64,000 nucleotides of DNA, from NCBI GenBank assembly GCA_026686845.1, contig JAIVEN010000007.1:39863001-39927000 (forward strand). Reading direction: 5' to 3'. Made by a program: the position numbers and the translations under genes. Under the pieces are notes generated by a model, which saw only the letters and a program-made list of their open reading frames with translations, was not told the DNA's origin and ran no database searches. How positions within the stretch are numbered: the stretch's first letter is position 1; each line of letters opens with the position of its first letter. Positions 1 through 12,600 of this stretch are shown one piece after another. This stretch comes from Adenanthera pavonina. Taxonomy: Eukaryota > Streptophyta > Magnoliopsida > Fabales > Fabaceae.

Positions 1-240
1 TTCAATTTGTTTTTAATATTATATTTTGTAGATTTAGTAGATATGGTGGGATTGAGTGAGAGATTTATGGAAAGTAAGTTAGAGAATAAATATTTAAATA
101 TTAGTTGTGATAGAGATATTTTTTTTTGTACTCATCCTATTACTATTTCCTTCAAGTAAATAATTTTCAGTTTTGCTCCATTCTCTACACGAAGCTTTTC
201 TTTGTTTGGCCTTTTTCCTATTTTGTCTCCTTTTGTTTTA
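1..240 (+). repeat. 5' LTR (3' portion) of Copia element
   Basis: Positions 1-240 match 4510-4749 with a constant offset of 4509. About 107 bp of the LTR lie left of the window. The shared sequence ends in a T-rich stretch directly before the primer-binding site. Confidence 0.92.
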
Positions 241-253
241 TGGTATCAGAGCC
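241..253 (+). other. Primer-binding site, initiator tRNA-Met type
   Basis: The sequence TGGTATCAGAGCC directly follows the 5' LTR and is the usual complement of the 3' end of plant initiator tRNA-Met used to prime reverse transcription. It is not a tRNA gene. Confidence 0.9.
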
Positions 254-370
254 AGGTTTAAGGCCATTATTATATTCTTTTCAATTCTTCTCATCTATCA
301 AGATTGTCTTGTTGGAGGAGTTTGAAAGTGATTAGAAAAGCTTGTCCTGTCTTTTCGTTTGCTAGCTGTG

Positions 371-3300
371 ATGGATATTGCAAATGGGTCAAATGGGTAG
401 TTTGGAATGGAGAAGCCTGTAGGACACAACTACAAGTATTGGAGGATGTGTATGGAGGCCTATCTTCAAGGTCAAGATTTATGGGAGCTTGTTGCTGGTG
501 CAGATTCGACCATTCCTGCAGACACTCTTGAAAATGCTGAACTACGAAGAAAATGGAAGATATAGTGTGGTAAGGCTCTCTTTGCTATGCGGTCATCTAT
601 AAGCAAAGAGTTTATTGATCATGTTCGTGATATTAACTCTCCAAAACAAGTTTGGGAGACACTTGAAAGGATGTTTAGTACGAAGAATACAACAAGGTTG
701 CAGTTCTTGGAAAATGAGTTGGCAACATTGAAACAGGGAGGTATGTCAATTTCTGAATATTTCTTACGAGTTAAAAGTCTTTGTGCTAAAATTTCAGAAA
801 TAGATGAGAAGGAGAAGATTAGTGAAGCACGTCTACATCGGTATCTTGTTCGTGGATTGAAGAAGGAATATGGGCCCTTCATCACTTCTATTCAAGGGTG
901 GGCGACCCAACCTTCTGTGGAAGAGCTAGAGAATCTTCTATGTAATCAGGAAGCATTGGCTAAGCAGATGGCAAAGAACTTTGAGTCTGATGCTGTTTTG
1001 TTCACAAAAGGGAAGACGAACAAGAAGAGTACATCAGCAAACAAAAATAAAGAAGAAGACTCCGATGCTAAGAAAGGTGGTGATTCACACAGCAAGAAGC
1101 CTCTCAAATGTTATAGATGCAGGAAAATTGGGCACATTAAGAAGAACTGTCGTGTGAAGCTTTCTAAAGTTAATGCTGGCCATACAAATGAAGGAGATGA
1201 GCAACTCAAATGGGAGCAGTGTTTTACTGTTAAAGTAGTTGAAGAAAAGCATGCCCCTGTCTTTGCTAACTATGTTAATAACAAAGAGGAGTGGATCATT
1301 GATTCAGGTTGTGCACATCATGCCACAGGCAATGAAACGTTGCTTTCAGAAACGCGCCAACACCATGGCAATCGAGTCATTGTTACTGCAGATAATACAA
1401 CTTATCCAGTAGCAAAGGAAGGTGTTGTTATGATCAATGTTGATGATGATACAAATGGGAGTGTCAAGTTGAATGATGTTTATCATGTTCCAGGTTTGGA
1501 AAATAATTTAGTTTCTGTTCCTCAAATTACTGATTTTGGAAAGTATGTTTTATTTGGTCCTAAAGATGTAAAGGTGCTTGAAAATTTGAGGAGTATGTCT
1601 GCTAATGTTCTTTTTGTTGGGGAAAAGAAAGGTTCTATGTTTGTTATGTCAGCAGGTGAAGCTTATGTGAAGAAAACAAGCCAAACAGATAGTACATCTA
1701 TTTGGCATGCTCGATTGGGCCACGTGGGGTATCAAATGTTGAGACAGATTTCTTCAAAGCAATTGATAGGTGGCATACCAACCTTGAATGACATACATGA
1801 AAATGTGATTTGTCAAGGTTGCCAATATGGCAAGTCACATCATCTTCCTTTCAAGAGATCATCAAACCATAAGTCCACTTTGTTTGAGTTGGTTCACACT
1901 GACCTGATGGGACCAACAAGAACAACAAGTTACAGTGGGCATCGTTATGTTATGGTGCTAGTAGATGATCACTCAAGGTTCACTTGGGTGAAATTCTTGA
2001 AGGAGAAGAGTGAAGCATTATCCAGGTTTATGGAGTTCAAGGGTACTGTTGAAAAGGATTTTGAGAAGAAAATACAATGTTTACGGAGTGACAATGGTGG
2101 AGAATTCATGTCAGCTGATTTTTTCCAATTTTGTGATGATAATGGTATTCAACGTCAAATGACGTGTCCAGATACTCCGCAGCAGAATGGAGTTTCTGAA
2201 AGGAAACTTGCTCATCTTTCTTCCATCTGTCTCTCATGGCTACATGACAAGAATCTTCCTAGAGAGCTTTGGGCAGAAGCTATACAATGTGCTTGTCATG
2301 TAATAAACCAACTACCTCCTTGGCCAGGTACACAGAAATCTCCCTTTGAGTTTATATATGGTGAAAAACCAAGTGTGAATTATTTTCGAGTTTTTGGTTC
2401 TATTTGTTATGTTCATGTTCCCAAATCTAATAGAATCAAACTTGATCCAAAAGCAAAGAAGTGTGTGTTTGTTGGCTATGATCCATATAGAAAAGGATGG
2501 AGATGTATGGATCCAATGACACATAAGTTTGTTACTTCTAGAGATGTGGTATTTGATGAAGTTTCTTCTCCTTATGCTATTCAACAATCTATTGTTGAAA
2601 GCATTGCTCTTGATAATAGTGGTGATATTTTAGAGCATCTATTCCCTGAAGTTAATCTACAAGCACCTATTCACGATGAAGCAGAAAGTGAATCTTCAGC
2701 TGCACAGAACATTGAAAGAGTAGAAGATGGTGTGCAACAGGAGGTGAGAAGATCAACAAGGGAGAAACGACAGCCAAGTTATCTCAAAGATTATGAGGTG
2801 AATATAAATCTTTGTACCGTGACCTCTTGTTTCTTTACAGGAGCATCTAGTGAAGAAGAACCAACTTGCTATGAGGAAGCAAAGGGCTGTCAAAATTGGG
2901 AAAGAGCAATGCAAGAAGAGATTGAAGCTTTAATGAAGAATGAGATGTGGGAGTTGGTGCCCAAACTAGAAAATTGTGAGTCGGTCACTTGCAAATGGGT
3001 TTTTCGATTAAAAAGAAAACCAGATGGGAAGATTGACAGATTTAAAGCTCGTTTGGTTGCTCGTGGGTTCTCTCAAAGCTATGGATTGGACTATGAGGAG
3101 ACCTTTAGTCCTGTAACAAAGATGGTGACTGTCAGATCAATTTTTTCACTTGCTGCATTCAAAGCTTGGAAGTTGTGGCAACTTGATGTAAAGAATGCAT
3201 TTCTTTACGGAGAGTTGGATCGCGAAATATTTATGAACCAACCCCAAGGCTTTGTGTCTAAGCAATTTCCACATCATGTTTTCCGTTTGAAGAAAGCACT

Positions 3301-4414
3301 TTATGGTCTTAAGCAAGCACCACGTGCATGGTATGGAAAAGTTGCTCAATATCTCATTTTCTGTGGTTTCAAAGTTTCTAATTCAGATTCTAGTTTGTTC
3401 ATTAAATTAGAATCAAATTGGCATTTGTTGCTATTATTGTATGTTGATGATTTGATAATCACCAGAAATGATGAAGAAGAAATCTCTCATTTAAGGGATG
3501 ATTTATCTATTCGCTTTGAGATGAAAAATTTGGGAGAGGTTGGCTGTTTTCTTGGCTTAGAAGTGGAAAAATCATATCACGGATATTTTATCTCTCAAAA
3601 GAGTTATGCAAAAAGTCTTCTCAAGCGTTTTGGCATGGGGGAGTCAAGAGAAATGGCTACTCCTATGGAACCACATCTCAAGTTAAAGAAAGAAGAAGGG
3701 AAGTTGTTGAAGGATGCTAAAAGGTTTCGACAACTTGTTGGAAGTTTAATTTATTTAACTATAACAAGGCCAGAAATTTCTTTTTCTGTGAGTGTTGTTT
3801 CACAGTCTATGCAATACCCAAGAACTCCTCATCTTGATGCTGCAAAAAGAATTTTACACTATATAAAAGGATCTCTCAATTATGGCCTGTTATATAGAAA
3901 GTCTGATAATTTTTTGTTAAGTGGATTTATTGATGCAGATTGGGCAGGAGATCCAAATGATCGTCGCTCCACTTCAAGTTATTGTTTTAATACTGGTTCA
4001 GCTATAATTTCTTGGTGTAGTAAGAAGCAAGCTGTTGTTGCTTTGTCTAGTACCGAAGCGGAATATGTTGCAGCAACCATGGCTGCACAGGAGTGTGTTT
4101 GGTTGAAGGAGTTGATTGGAGATATGTTTAGTAGAGTCAACTATGATGTGCAAATACAATGTGATAATAAAAGTGCTGTAAAACTTGCTTCAAATCCAAT
4201 TTTTCATGGGCGAACAAAGCATATAGAGGTTCGGCATCATTAAGTTCATGAGAAAGTCTTAAACCAGGAGATTGAGCTGAAAGGAGTCCACAGTAATGAT
4301 CAAGTGGATGATATATTTACTAAGGCTTTGGGAAAGTCAAAGTTTGAAGTCTTCAGAGATATTATGGGCGTTGTTGATCGTAAGCTTGCACTAAGAAGGA
4401 GTGTGAAAAATTAG
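371..4414 (+). pseudogene. Copia gag-pol polyprotein, three in-frame stops
   Basis: One reading frame runs from an ATG at 371 to 4414, interrupted only by TAG at 398, TAG at 563 and TAA at 4241. The longest uninterrupted piece starts at Met587. Numbered from there: gag to about residue 170, CCHC zinc knuckle at C175-C188, aspartic protease D239-S240-G241, a GAG-pre-integrase WH..LGH motif near 373, the integrase core (HTD, SDNGGEF, QQNGVSE), reverse transcriptase with the catalytic YVDD at 952-955 (nt 3440-3451), and RNase H near the end. No frameshift is visible. The product would be the structural and replicative polyprotein of the element. With stops early in gag this copy is probably non-autonomous, though its enzymatic centres look whole. 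Confidence 0.9.
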
Positions 4415-4749
4415 TGCAACTTACTCCCATCATTGTCGGTCACGTGGGTTATTTTTTTCATTTTATTGTTATTTGTTATTTGGTTTACCGAGTCAAATGG
4501 TCAGTAGCTTTCAATTTGTTTTTAATATTATATTTTGTAGATTTAGCATATATGGTGGGATTGAGTGAGAGATTTATGGAAAGTAAGTTAGAGAATAAAT
4601 ATTTAAATACTAGTTGTGATAGAGACATTTTTTTTTGTACTCATCCTATTACTATTTCCTTCAAGTAAATAATATTCAGTTTTGCTCCATTCTCTACACG
4701 AAGCTTTTCTTTGTTTGGCCTTTTTCCTATTTTGTCTCCTTTTGTTTTA
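4402..4749 (+). repeat. 3' LTR of Copia element
   Basis: This 348-bp repeat starts TGTGAAAAATTAG after a purine-rich tract and ends TTTTGTTTTA, matching the end of the 5' LTR at 240. It does not end in the usual CA. The bases that follow are host sequence from the hydrolase duplication. Confidence 0.88.
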
Positions 4750-4906
4750 GGGTCCACCAGGCACAAGGCAAACCCCATATATACTTGATTACAGGAAAAC
4801 CACAACCTTTTCAGATTATTCTCGATCGAGTGAAATTTCTCGTAACATGCGTGCTCATTGACAGGTCCATGCATGTACGCACCAAAGTTGAAGTAGAAAA
4901 TGAATA

Positions 4907-6976
4907 TTAGTCACAATCCCACAAGTAATGAGTCATCCAGGATTGGAAGCGTGACCAAGCCAGGTGGACGGGCGGCAGCTTCATCGTCATCAGGCCATCC
5001 CATGCTCCTCCTCCTCTTAATTGCTTCAGGAGACCTGTTCATGAATGCATGTCCATTTCCCACAGTGACGGATGCACAGGGGGGGCAAGCAGGGGTGATT
5101 GCCCCCTATGCTGTCAAATTTGTTAGAAATTTTCTTTATCTCTATTTGTCAAAAAAGCTAAAATTACATCTAGTTCCCCCTATGTTTTATGTAATTTGAA
5201 ATTTTACCCTCCATACATGATACTCTAGATCCATTACTGATTTCCCGCATATATACATGTGTACCTCATATGCCACTCCACTTTCCTTCAGCTTCTCCTC
5301 CAACCTCTTGGCAGCCTGACTCATCTCAAATCAAATCACAGCGCATATATAGAGATAGATTACTCTGAGAAATGAACAAGCAGAAATTTATAATCAATTC
5401 AATACTGTAACATCGATCTGAAATGCCAACAATGCTATCTAGCTCTCCAAAGTGGGCCTGAACAGGAGCCCTGCCTTCACTAGGGTCTGCAAGCTTCAAC
5501 CAAGGAACTCCATAGAAAACTGCCACAGCATCAACATCTGACACCAATACAGAACTTGCAATCGACAGTGCACCCCCCATGCAAAATCCACCCACACCTG
5601 CCTGTTACAGCTTACAAACAAGCCAAATTTTCTTTAACAAAAATTAATTCAACTTCAGAAAGCTTAATATGACACGATTGCATCCATCATTAATTAATCT
5701 AATCAAAGCATCAACTGTGGCAAACCTTCTTTGAACCATGTGCTTTAACCCACTTAACTAAAGCACGGATAGCCTCCCTCTACAGCACCTTCCCAATCAA
5801 GACCTTCCATCAAATGCCGTGTTTCTTCAACATCCAGACCAACCTTTCCTCTATACAGACTGGAAAAATAAGCAAAACCAACTAGTCATTCAAATACTGA
5901 AAATGAATGATATTATATACTAATACATAAAGGACCATGATTTAGATATTAATTCTTAGGAATCACCAATATCTTACTCTGGGATAAGAGCTCTAAATCC
6001 AGAACCAAGCTCAGAAATCTTCACAGCGTGATTCTTGATTTCAAAATCCACACCCGACCATCCCTGAAGCACGATAATTCCAGGAGCATCTTCTTTGCCA
6101 ACATACGCATCAAATGTCTGGTCAATAGTCAAAGGAATTGAATAACAATTAAATTCGGAACCAAGTTCCACAACAGGTAGGAACATTAAAAAGGATGATG
6201 GCGAATTGCATGGGAAAATTAAGGCCCAAACCATGACATGGAATGATATTTTATTAATTAAAACGATCAACTTTGGTGTGAAAGACATTTATTTCCACAC
6301 AGACCACATTAGAGCTAGAATAACGTAAGCTTTTTGGAGTGTTGGTCAGTGCCATCGCAAAAACTGTACAAGTTGTTAAGAAGCACTACTGTACAAGTTG
6401 TTAAGAAACAAATGTAAGTTAAGTATGTCTAGCTGTTTGCAAACAGCAAGCTCGTACAGTCCACCATTGTTAGATGGAATGGCGCGACCTTCTGAATCGG
6501 TTTAGATAGTGATACCATGTTGGCTCACTGAAACAGCTACTAAGGAGTCATTTTCAGGACTAAGTGATAGAAAAAGTTTCAAAATGTTTTACCCAATCCC
6601 TATGCACAATTTACTTCGAATGGCAAGGCAATGTAGCATAACAGCGCAGCGGTCTGCGTCACCAAGTTAACATTTCTTTCATTAATTAAAGATTCTCCAA
6701 GAGCAACTCTAGTGAAAAAACAGTTGAAATAACTCGGTCAATCCCAGATAGACAATTTTAGCATCGCTAAGACCAGGATGACTACGCTGTATAGGTGAGT
6801 TAGGAAATCTACAAGCCAAAATCAGGAAAATAAGTTAATTGAAAATCAGCATCAAATGAAAATGGAATCAGCAATCACACAGAATACATTATAAAAATCC
6901 AACAAAGAGGCATACTCACAGTGTCATCCCTTTGAGTCTGGATTTTCTTGAAAGGAGATGAAGCGGAGTCAGCCAT
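4907..6976 (-). pseudogene. Dienelactone hydrolase-like, broken tandem copy
   Basis: This is a degenerate paralogue of the gene at 25380-29216, with the same five-exon plan: exon 1 6920-6976 (ATG at 6976), exon 2 5978-6117, exon 3 5726-5859, exon 4 about 5406-5601, exon 5 4907-5315. Exon 2 lacks one codon relative to the intact copy. Exon 3 carries about 4 extra bases near 5771-5785, which shifts the frame. Exon 4 keeps the nucleophile motif GFCMGG but has extra bases at its 3' end. Exon 5 is split by a 177-bp MITE (5063-5239). The family are alpha/beta hydrolases with a Cys-Asp-His triad (carboxymethylenebutenolidase-like). With a frameshift before the nucleophile no active enzyme is expected; transcription cannot be judged. 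Confidence 0.88.
5063..5239. mobile_element. hAT-type MITE inside exon 5 of the hydrolase pseudogene
   Basis: The 177-bp block is absent from the paralogous exon at 25380-25589. Its ends are imperfect inverted repeats, CAGTGACGGAT at the left and CAGTAATGGAT read inward from the right. It is flanked by an 8-bp target duplication with one mismatch: ATTTCCCA (5055-5062) and ATTTCCCG (5240-5247). An 8-bp duplication and CAG..GGAT ends fit non-autonomous hAT elements. Confidence 0.8.
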
Positions 6977-7606
6977 CGAATGGAGTGAGAAACGAGAGAA
7001 CTGTGTAGGGAGGAATCTGCAGGCAGCAAACAGATGATTTATGAACAACAGCAGGATTGATATAAGTACAGGTTGTCAGTATTTCGTAGGAAACATTATA
7101 AACTGTGCTGCTTATATATAAATATATTTATCCATTGGCACTGTGGGTCAACGTTTTGCTATGAAAGGTGGAAAATGAATATCAGAATATATAATAATAT
7201 AAGCGGATAAGCAGGTATCTGCTGTGCAAGAAACTGTCTAATTTTAAAATTAAAATTGGGGGAAAATTAATAAATTATCCCATAATTTACTCTAATTTTC
7301 ATGTTAGCCCCTATAGTTTGAAATTTTTTAAATCACCTCTCATAGTTTTTTCCTTTTCTAAGTTACTCCTTATAATTTTATGATGTTGTTCAATCAAATC
7401 CCTACACATGCCATGTGGGAAAACTGTTGTTAATTTGTTAGTTATTGCTGATGCGGCTATCATTAAAGTTGAGGTCAAAGCTTACGTTGAAAATGAGCTA
7501 ACTAACAATTAAAATGCATATATAAGTGAGATGGGAGACTCCATCCCACGTGAAGGCGTTGTGTTTGAGTGAAGTGCAAAAGGAGGGCTAGCAAAGTCAT
7601 TGCCTC
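6977..7606. other. Upstream region of hydrolase pseudogene, no gene seen
   Basis: This is the former promoter side of the broken hydrolase. Up to about 7090 it still resembles the upstream side of the intact copy (29217-29340). A minus-strand TATA-rich stretch lies near 7107-7125. From about 7240 the sequence is AT-rich and unrecognised. I see no reading frame worth calling. Confidence 0.6.
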
Positions 7607-7840
7607 ATAAATTTAGAGAAGTTAATTTTGCATGAAGAGTTGATATCTTCATTTCATGATGAGTCAAATATATACAACTCGTATATGATCCCTTTCTTTT
7701 AGTGTAAGGATTTATAAGATACTAAAAGATTACAATATATGAACAAGATAATATAATATACAATAAAATCAACTAAAACATGGTCACCACACTTATCATG
7801 CATGCGATTAGCCATGTCTCATAACTTATGAAATCCATCA
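7607..7840 (-). repeat. 3' LTR of split Copia element
   Basis: It aligns over its whole length with 17990-18219, sharing for example ACAATAAAATCAACTAAAAC and the surrounding sequence, with scattered substitutions and small gaps. The element's polypurine tract lies immediately beyond at 7841-7851. Confidence 0.85.
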
Positions 7841-7869
7841 CTCTCCCTCAAGTCGGTGCATGAAGATTT

Positions 7870-9640
7870 GTAATGCCCAACTTGCACACCAATGACCCTA
7901 AACGTTTTGCGCCCAAGGCCTTTGTAAATATATATGCTAACTCATCTCTTGTCCAGATTTTTCAAGGAACAACTTCCATCGATTGAACTCTCTCTTGGAC
8001 AAAATAACAATCCATCTCAATATGCTTAGTATGTTCATGAGACACTAGATTGGCTCCAATTTAAAAGCCACTCGATTATTGCAATATAAAGGTGTGGCCT
8101 CTTGCTAAAGTGCCCCCAATTCAAATAAAAGTCCTCGCAACCATATGACCTCACTCATCGTTGTTGTCATTGCTTGACACTCTGCCTCGGCAAAGGACCT
8201 CACCAACATTGATTGTTTCTTTATTTTCCATGATATCGATGAATCACCTACAATTATATAATATCTTGTGCATGATCATCTAGTCATAGGGCACCCTTCC
8301 AAATCAACGTCATAGTAAGCTGTCAAGTTTAGAGACCCCAACACAAAGAGAAGTATCCCTATCCTAGAGTACCCTTCAAATATCGCAATATACATTCCAA
8401 AGCTATCATATGTGACTGCCATGGAAAAGCTACAAACTGACTTAAAATGTTCACAGTGTAAACAATAGCAGGTCTCATAACAGTGAGATACAACAAACAC
8501 TCTATCAAGCGTATGTAATGTGATGCATTTGTCAACTGCTTACCTTCATCATTTGATGGTCTATAATTTTGCTCCATAGGAAACTTGCTTAGCTTACACG
8601 CCTTCATTCCTATCTCCTTTAGTATATCCAAAACATACTTGCATTGATGAAGAACAATGCCCTTTAGTGATTGTGCAACTTGAATGCTCAAAAAGTACTT
8701 TAGTGAACCTAAATCCTTGATGCTAAATTTCTCATCAAGATAAGCTTTAACTTCTAGTATCTTTTGCATGTCATTTCCCGCTAATATGACATCATCCACA
8801 TAAATTAAACTCATGACAAAAATCATACCCTTTTGAAAGTAAAATAGTGAATGATCCACCTTGGACTGTTGAAAGCCAATCAATGCCAACGCCATAGTAA
8901 AGATGCCTGTCATAGTCCATAAAATGGCTTCCTTAATCTGCACACTCTAGTCTCACCTTCTCGAGCAAATCCTTGAGGTATTTGCATGTAAACTTCCTTA
9001 TGCAAATCCCTATGCAACAATCTATTATTAACATCAAGCTGATATACCACCCAGTTTCTATTAGCTATTATTGCCAACAGGCATCAAACAGTAACTAGTT
9101 TTGTGATCGAGGCAAAAGTCTCATGAAAATCAACACCTTCCACTTGTATGAATCCCCTTGCAACCAGCCTTGCCATGTACCTTTTTACCTCTCCATTGGG
9201 TTTATATTTTATCTTGTAAACCCATTTTGAGTCCACTACATGTTTTCCAGGGGGTAAGTGTTTCAATGCCTATGTTCCATTATCCTTCAAAGCCTTGATT
9301 TCTTTTCTCATGACCTCATATCAATGTTCATAATTTTGTGCTTGGCGAAAGTCTTTAGTTTATCATGTGACCCGATGGCTACATGATAGGCTTTATGTGA
9401 ATTAGCAAATCAATCATAAGTGATAAAGTTTGATAAAGGATACTTTACTAAGTTACCTTATGGTGGGGTAGTTTGTGCACTTGGCTGTACTACTGAAGGT
9501 GGCAATTCTACTTTATAATCATTAAGATACTTTGGTGGTCACCTGCTTTGTTGACTATGCCTAGTGGTTACATTTCCCTTTTGGCTCACAAATGAGTCAG
9601 TCACCTAACTACTACCTTGAGCCTCATTAGTGACCAGTTC
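7870..9640 (-). pseudogene. Copia pol fragment: reverse transcriptase and RNase H part
   Basis: Two open stretches remain. 9084-9266 carries the start of the reverse transcriptase (SKWVYKIKYKPNGEV, MARLVARGF). 8359-8943 carries the palm with the intact catalytic YVDD, followed by the conserved region up to ILRYLKGTLG. RNase H remnants continue to about 7870 with stops. The part left of 9658 continues directly into the integrase part right of 15539 once the nested LTRs are ignored. Confidence 0.85.
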
Positions 9641-9657
9641 CTCACCTCCTTAATCCA

Positions 9658-12600
9658 TGTAATGACCCTATTTCCTAATTCCAAGAAAGACATTGTTGAA
9701 TGGTATAAGACCGAAGGAAGGGTCAGATTGAGCAAAGAGAGAATAAGGAAGTAGAAAGTTAGGGCGTTATGGTGAGCTGTAAGGGTACCGCGGCGTGGAA
9801 TGTTGGTTTTGGGCTTCTAGGCCGAGTTAGTAGCAACTCGTGCCACTGTGAGCTTAATTGGCACTGTGGCATAAGTCACGAATCTGGTTTAAATCAAAAG
9901 TCAAGAATAATTGTCAGAGGAAGGAAAAACAGAGGAAAATGAGAGAACTCTGTTAGGGTTTTACATTTCTAGTTTGGGGGCTTATTTTTGGGACTCTAAA
10001 GTCTCAATCTTGAAGGTAAGATGCTATTCAATTTCCCTCCTCCTCATTTTCAAATATTAGGTGGAGTTTTTCTGTTGGATTTTTGGCATTTTTGGTTTGA
10101 CTTCATTTCTACCGATTAAAATAAGTTTAAATGCTTAATTGATGTGTTGTTGGGTATGTTCAAACTCCAGGTTACCGATTTTAAGTGTTTAAGTTGTATA
10201 TTTCTCAAACATTAACCCTTAACTCCTGGTATTGCTTAGGATCCAAATCTGTGGGGGCTTAGTTATGAATTCATGAGTAATTTTGGGTACCATGATGTAT
10301 AGGTTTATTTGGGGAAACTTTATTCCAACTAGTTTATGATTTGGGTTGACAAGTATGCATGCTAAGAGTCAAGAAATTGTGTTGGTAATGAGAATTTGGT
10401 ATCGTATTGGTTGTAATATTGCTCACTTGGGATCCCTTGGCTACATGTAGTATTTGGAAAATTTGAAAGTAGTTGGTAAGTAATTGTCCTATTATATAAG
10501 CATGTGGGTTCCTTGGATATTAGTTGGATTGGTTGAGATACTATGAGTTAAACTATGTGTTTTGGTGTGGATTAATATGGTCATATGGATTTACATCCTT
10601 TGCTATGTTGTAGTGGTTGTTGTCTTCCTTGGTCTACCATGGTATAGAGTGAGTTCAGACGGTTGAAGCAATCGATATGTCTTTTCCTATATTTTCTTCT
10701 AATGATTATATATATGTTTAATTTTTTCATATCATGATATGCATATGTTATATATGTTTTGTTCCTTCATATCATGGTTTACCTCTTAGCACGAATATGG
10801 TCATTCCTTTTCATATCATGATATGCACGGTCACATGGCTAGTGAGTTTCCTATCTCTATCTTGATTTATGATGAAAATGGCTATTAGCATTAGTAAATA
10901 TGAAATTGTATGAATATGATTGATATCAACATGTTAATGATTATGATGCACCTCATGATTTACTATGTATGTTCTTTTGGCATGCTAGCACAATAGAAAA
11001 TGATACATGTTGATATGTTAGTATGCATTGGACATTATCACATGTTATACATTGTTAAGACATATGTTTTGGGTGATGATGCTCTAAATATCACATGGTA
11101 TGTCAATCCACTAAATAGCACTCAAAGCCTTATGTTTAAGCGGTGTGGCTTGTGTTATTCCTGTCACTAAATAGTTGTCCTATGGCCGGAAGACTTAGGT
11201 GGTTGTGAATTGAGGTGCATCTTCTCTAAATAGCTATCAGTTTGGGAGGTTCAGGGGAAGAAGGGTCATGATCCAATCTTTAATGCAGAGGTCTTTAACC
11301 GGGTCATGACTATTAGGAGGAGAGCTGAGTATAGACCTCAGAATTGGCCATTATGGGTAGTTGGAAAGGGGGCTACTGGTTAAGGTTACTTTATAATGGT
11401 AACTAACTTATGGTTTTAGTTATGTATTGATAGGATTTGCATCTGTATATCATATGCTTGCATTCATGGAAGCATTGTATCTAGATTGTGATTTGAAAGC
11501 ATGATTATATTTATATGTATGTGTAAACCCTGGTTATTGGGATGTACACGTATGTCTCATCCCATGGCTAACAATCCCAAGTAAAAGATCTAGCACTAGT
11601 AAGGAAAGGAGCAAGGAGGACTTGGGAAAGGAGGATTGAGAGTACACTTGTGGGTGTTGGGGTTAAGCCCCTCTATGTTGTATTTGTTTTTCCTTTTTGT
11701 AAGGTGTCATTCTTTGTATCGTGATGTACTAAGTGTAACTATCGTATTATTATATGTATGTAGGTTGAATTGATGTGTAGCCCCTCTAAACTCCCTTACA
11801 TATCATGATTGGTTGTTCTGTGTGGTTATGGTCTTGTAACTGAATCTATGACATGATGTGTGGTAAATGGGCTTTTATAGGTGAGCTATGATGTCCCAAA
11901 TGTTGTTTTCTTGTCTTTCTGGACTCAAACTCTGTGGTCCCATGTCCCTTTTGATGTGATTGAAGGGATTGTAAGTTTGGTCGAGTTTATAGGTTCTAGT
12001 TGTACAAATTGGGTATATTGCCCATTGAATCGAAGTGGGTTCAAAGGGGTTAAAACTCAGAGAAGTGGTTTACTTGGGCGAGATATCCTTGAGCATGGTT
12101 CTTGGGTCTTATGTAACCTATTGGTATAGTCATTGGCTGCCAAAGGTGTGTTGGTGGCAATCACGGGAGTTTGGTTCCTTGTTTTGGTCAAAAAGTGATC
12201 ATTTTTGTGTGAGGTATTCAAAATCTTCATAAGGAGGTAGTTTGAGTCTTGGTTGGTGTTTATGGTTAGAGTTTGAGTAGATAAACTTATAGTCTTTGAA
12301 ATCAAGTCAATCAAGGTTCGAAGTGAAAAGATATGTGTAACACCTTACTTTTATCTATATTTTCCCATATATCATAGTATGTACAATGTCCAAATTGCCT
12401 ATATTAAGAGTTTGAACCATTAGTAGAACCAAAATATTTAATAAAAAAAACGTGATACTATTTATTTGGTTCTCAAGTTTTCTGGATGAACTTTGAAAAA
12501 ATTATAACTTAATCCAGAAAAATCGTATCAATTGGGTTCAAGTCTCTAAATGAATCTAGAAACATGACATACGAGATAAAAATATGAAAACTTCTTTTAA

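Larger units (their letters stand above)
1..4749 (+). mobile_element. Ty1/Copia LTR retrotransposon, nearly complete, left end outside window
   Basis: The element consists of a partial 5' LTR (1-240), a primer-binding site at 241, a long gag-pol frame, a purine-rich tract just before 4402, and a complete 3' LTR (4402-4749). The order protease, integrase, reverse transcriptase, RNase H is that of Copia. The visible 240 bp of the 5' LTR differ from the 3' LTR at only about 5 positions by eye, so the insertion is recent. Its right edge abuts sequence (from 4750) that is homologous to the region downstream of the second dienelactone hydrolase copy near 24971, so it inserted into an already duplicated segment. 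The target duplication cannot be tested because the left flank is missing. Confidence 0.93.

Noticed and set aside
241..253. tRNA gene fragments at the TGGTATCAGAGC sites (also 56778)
   Set aside because: They are retrotransposon primer-binding sites next to LTRs; no cloverleaf can be formed.
4900..5199. Plus-strand 99-codon frame
   Set aside because: It runs antisense through exon 5 of the hydrolase pseudogene and into the MITE.
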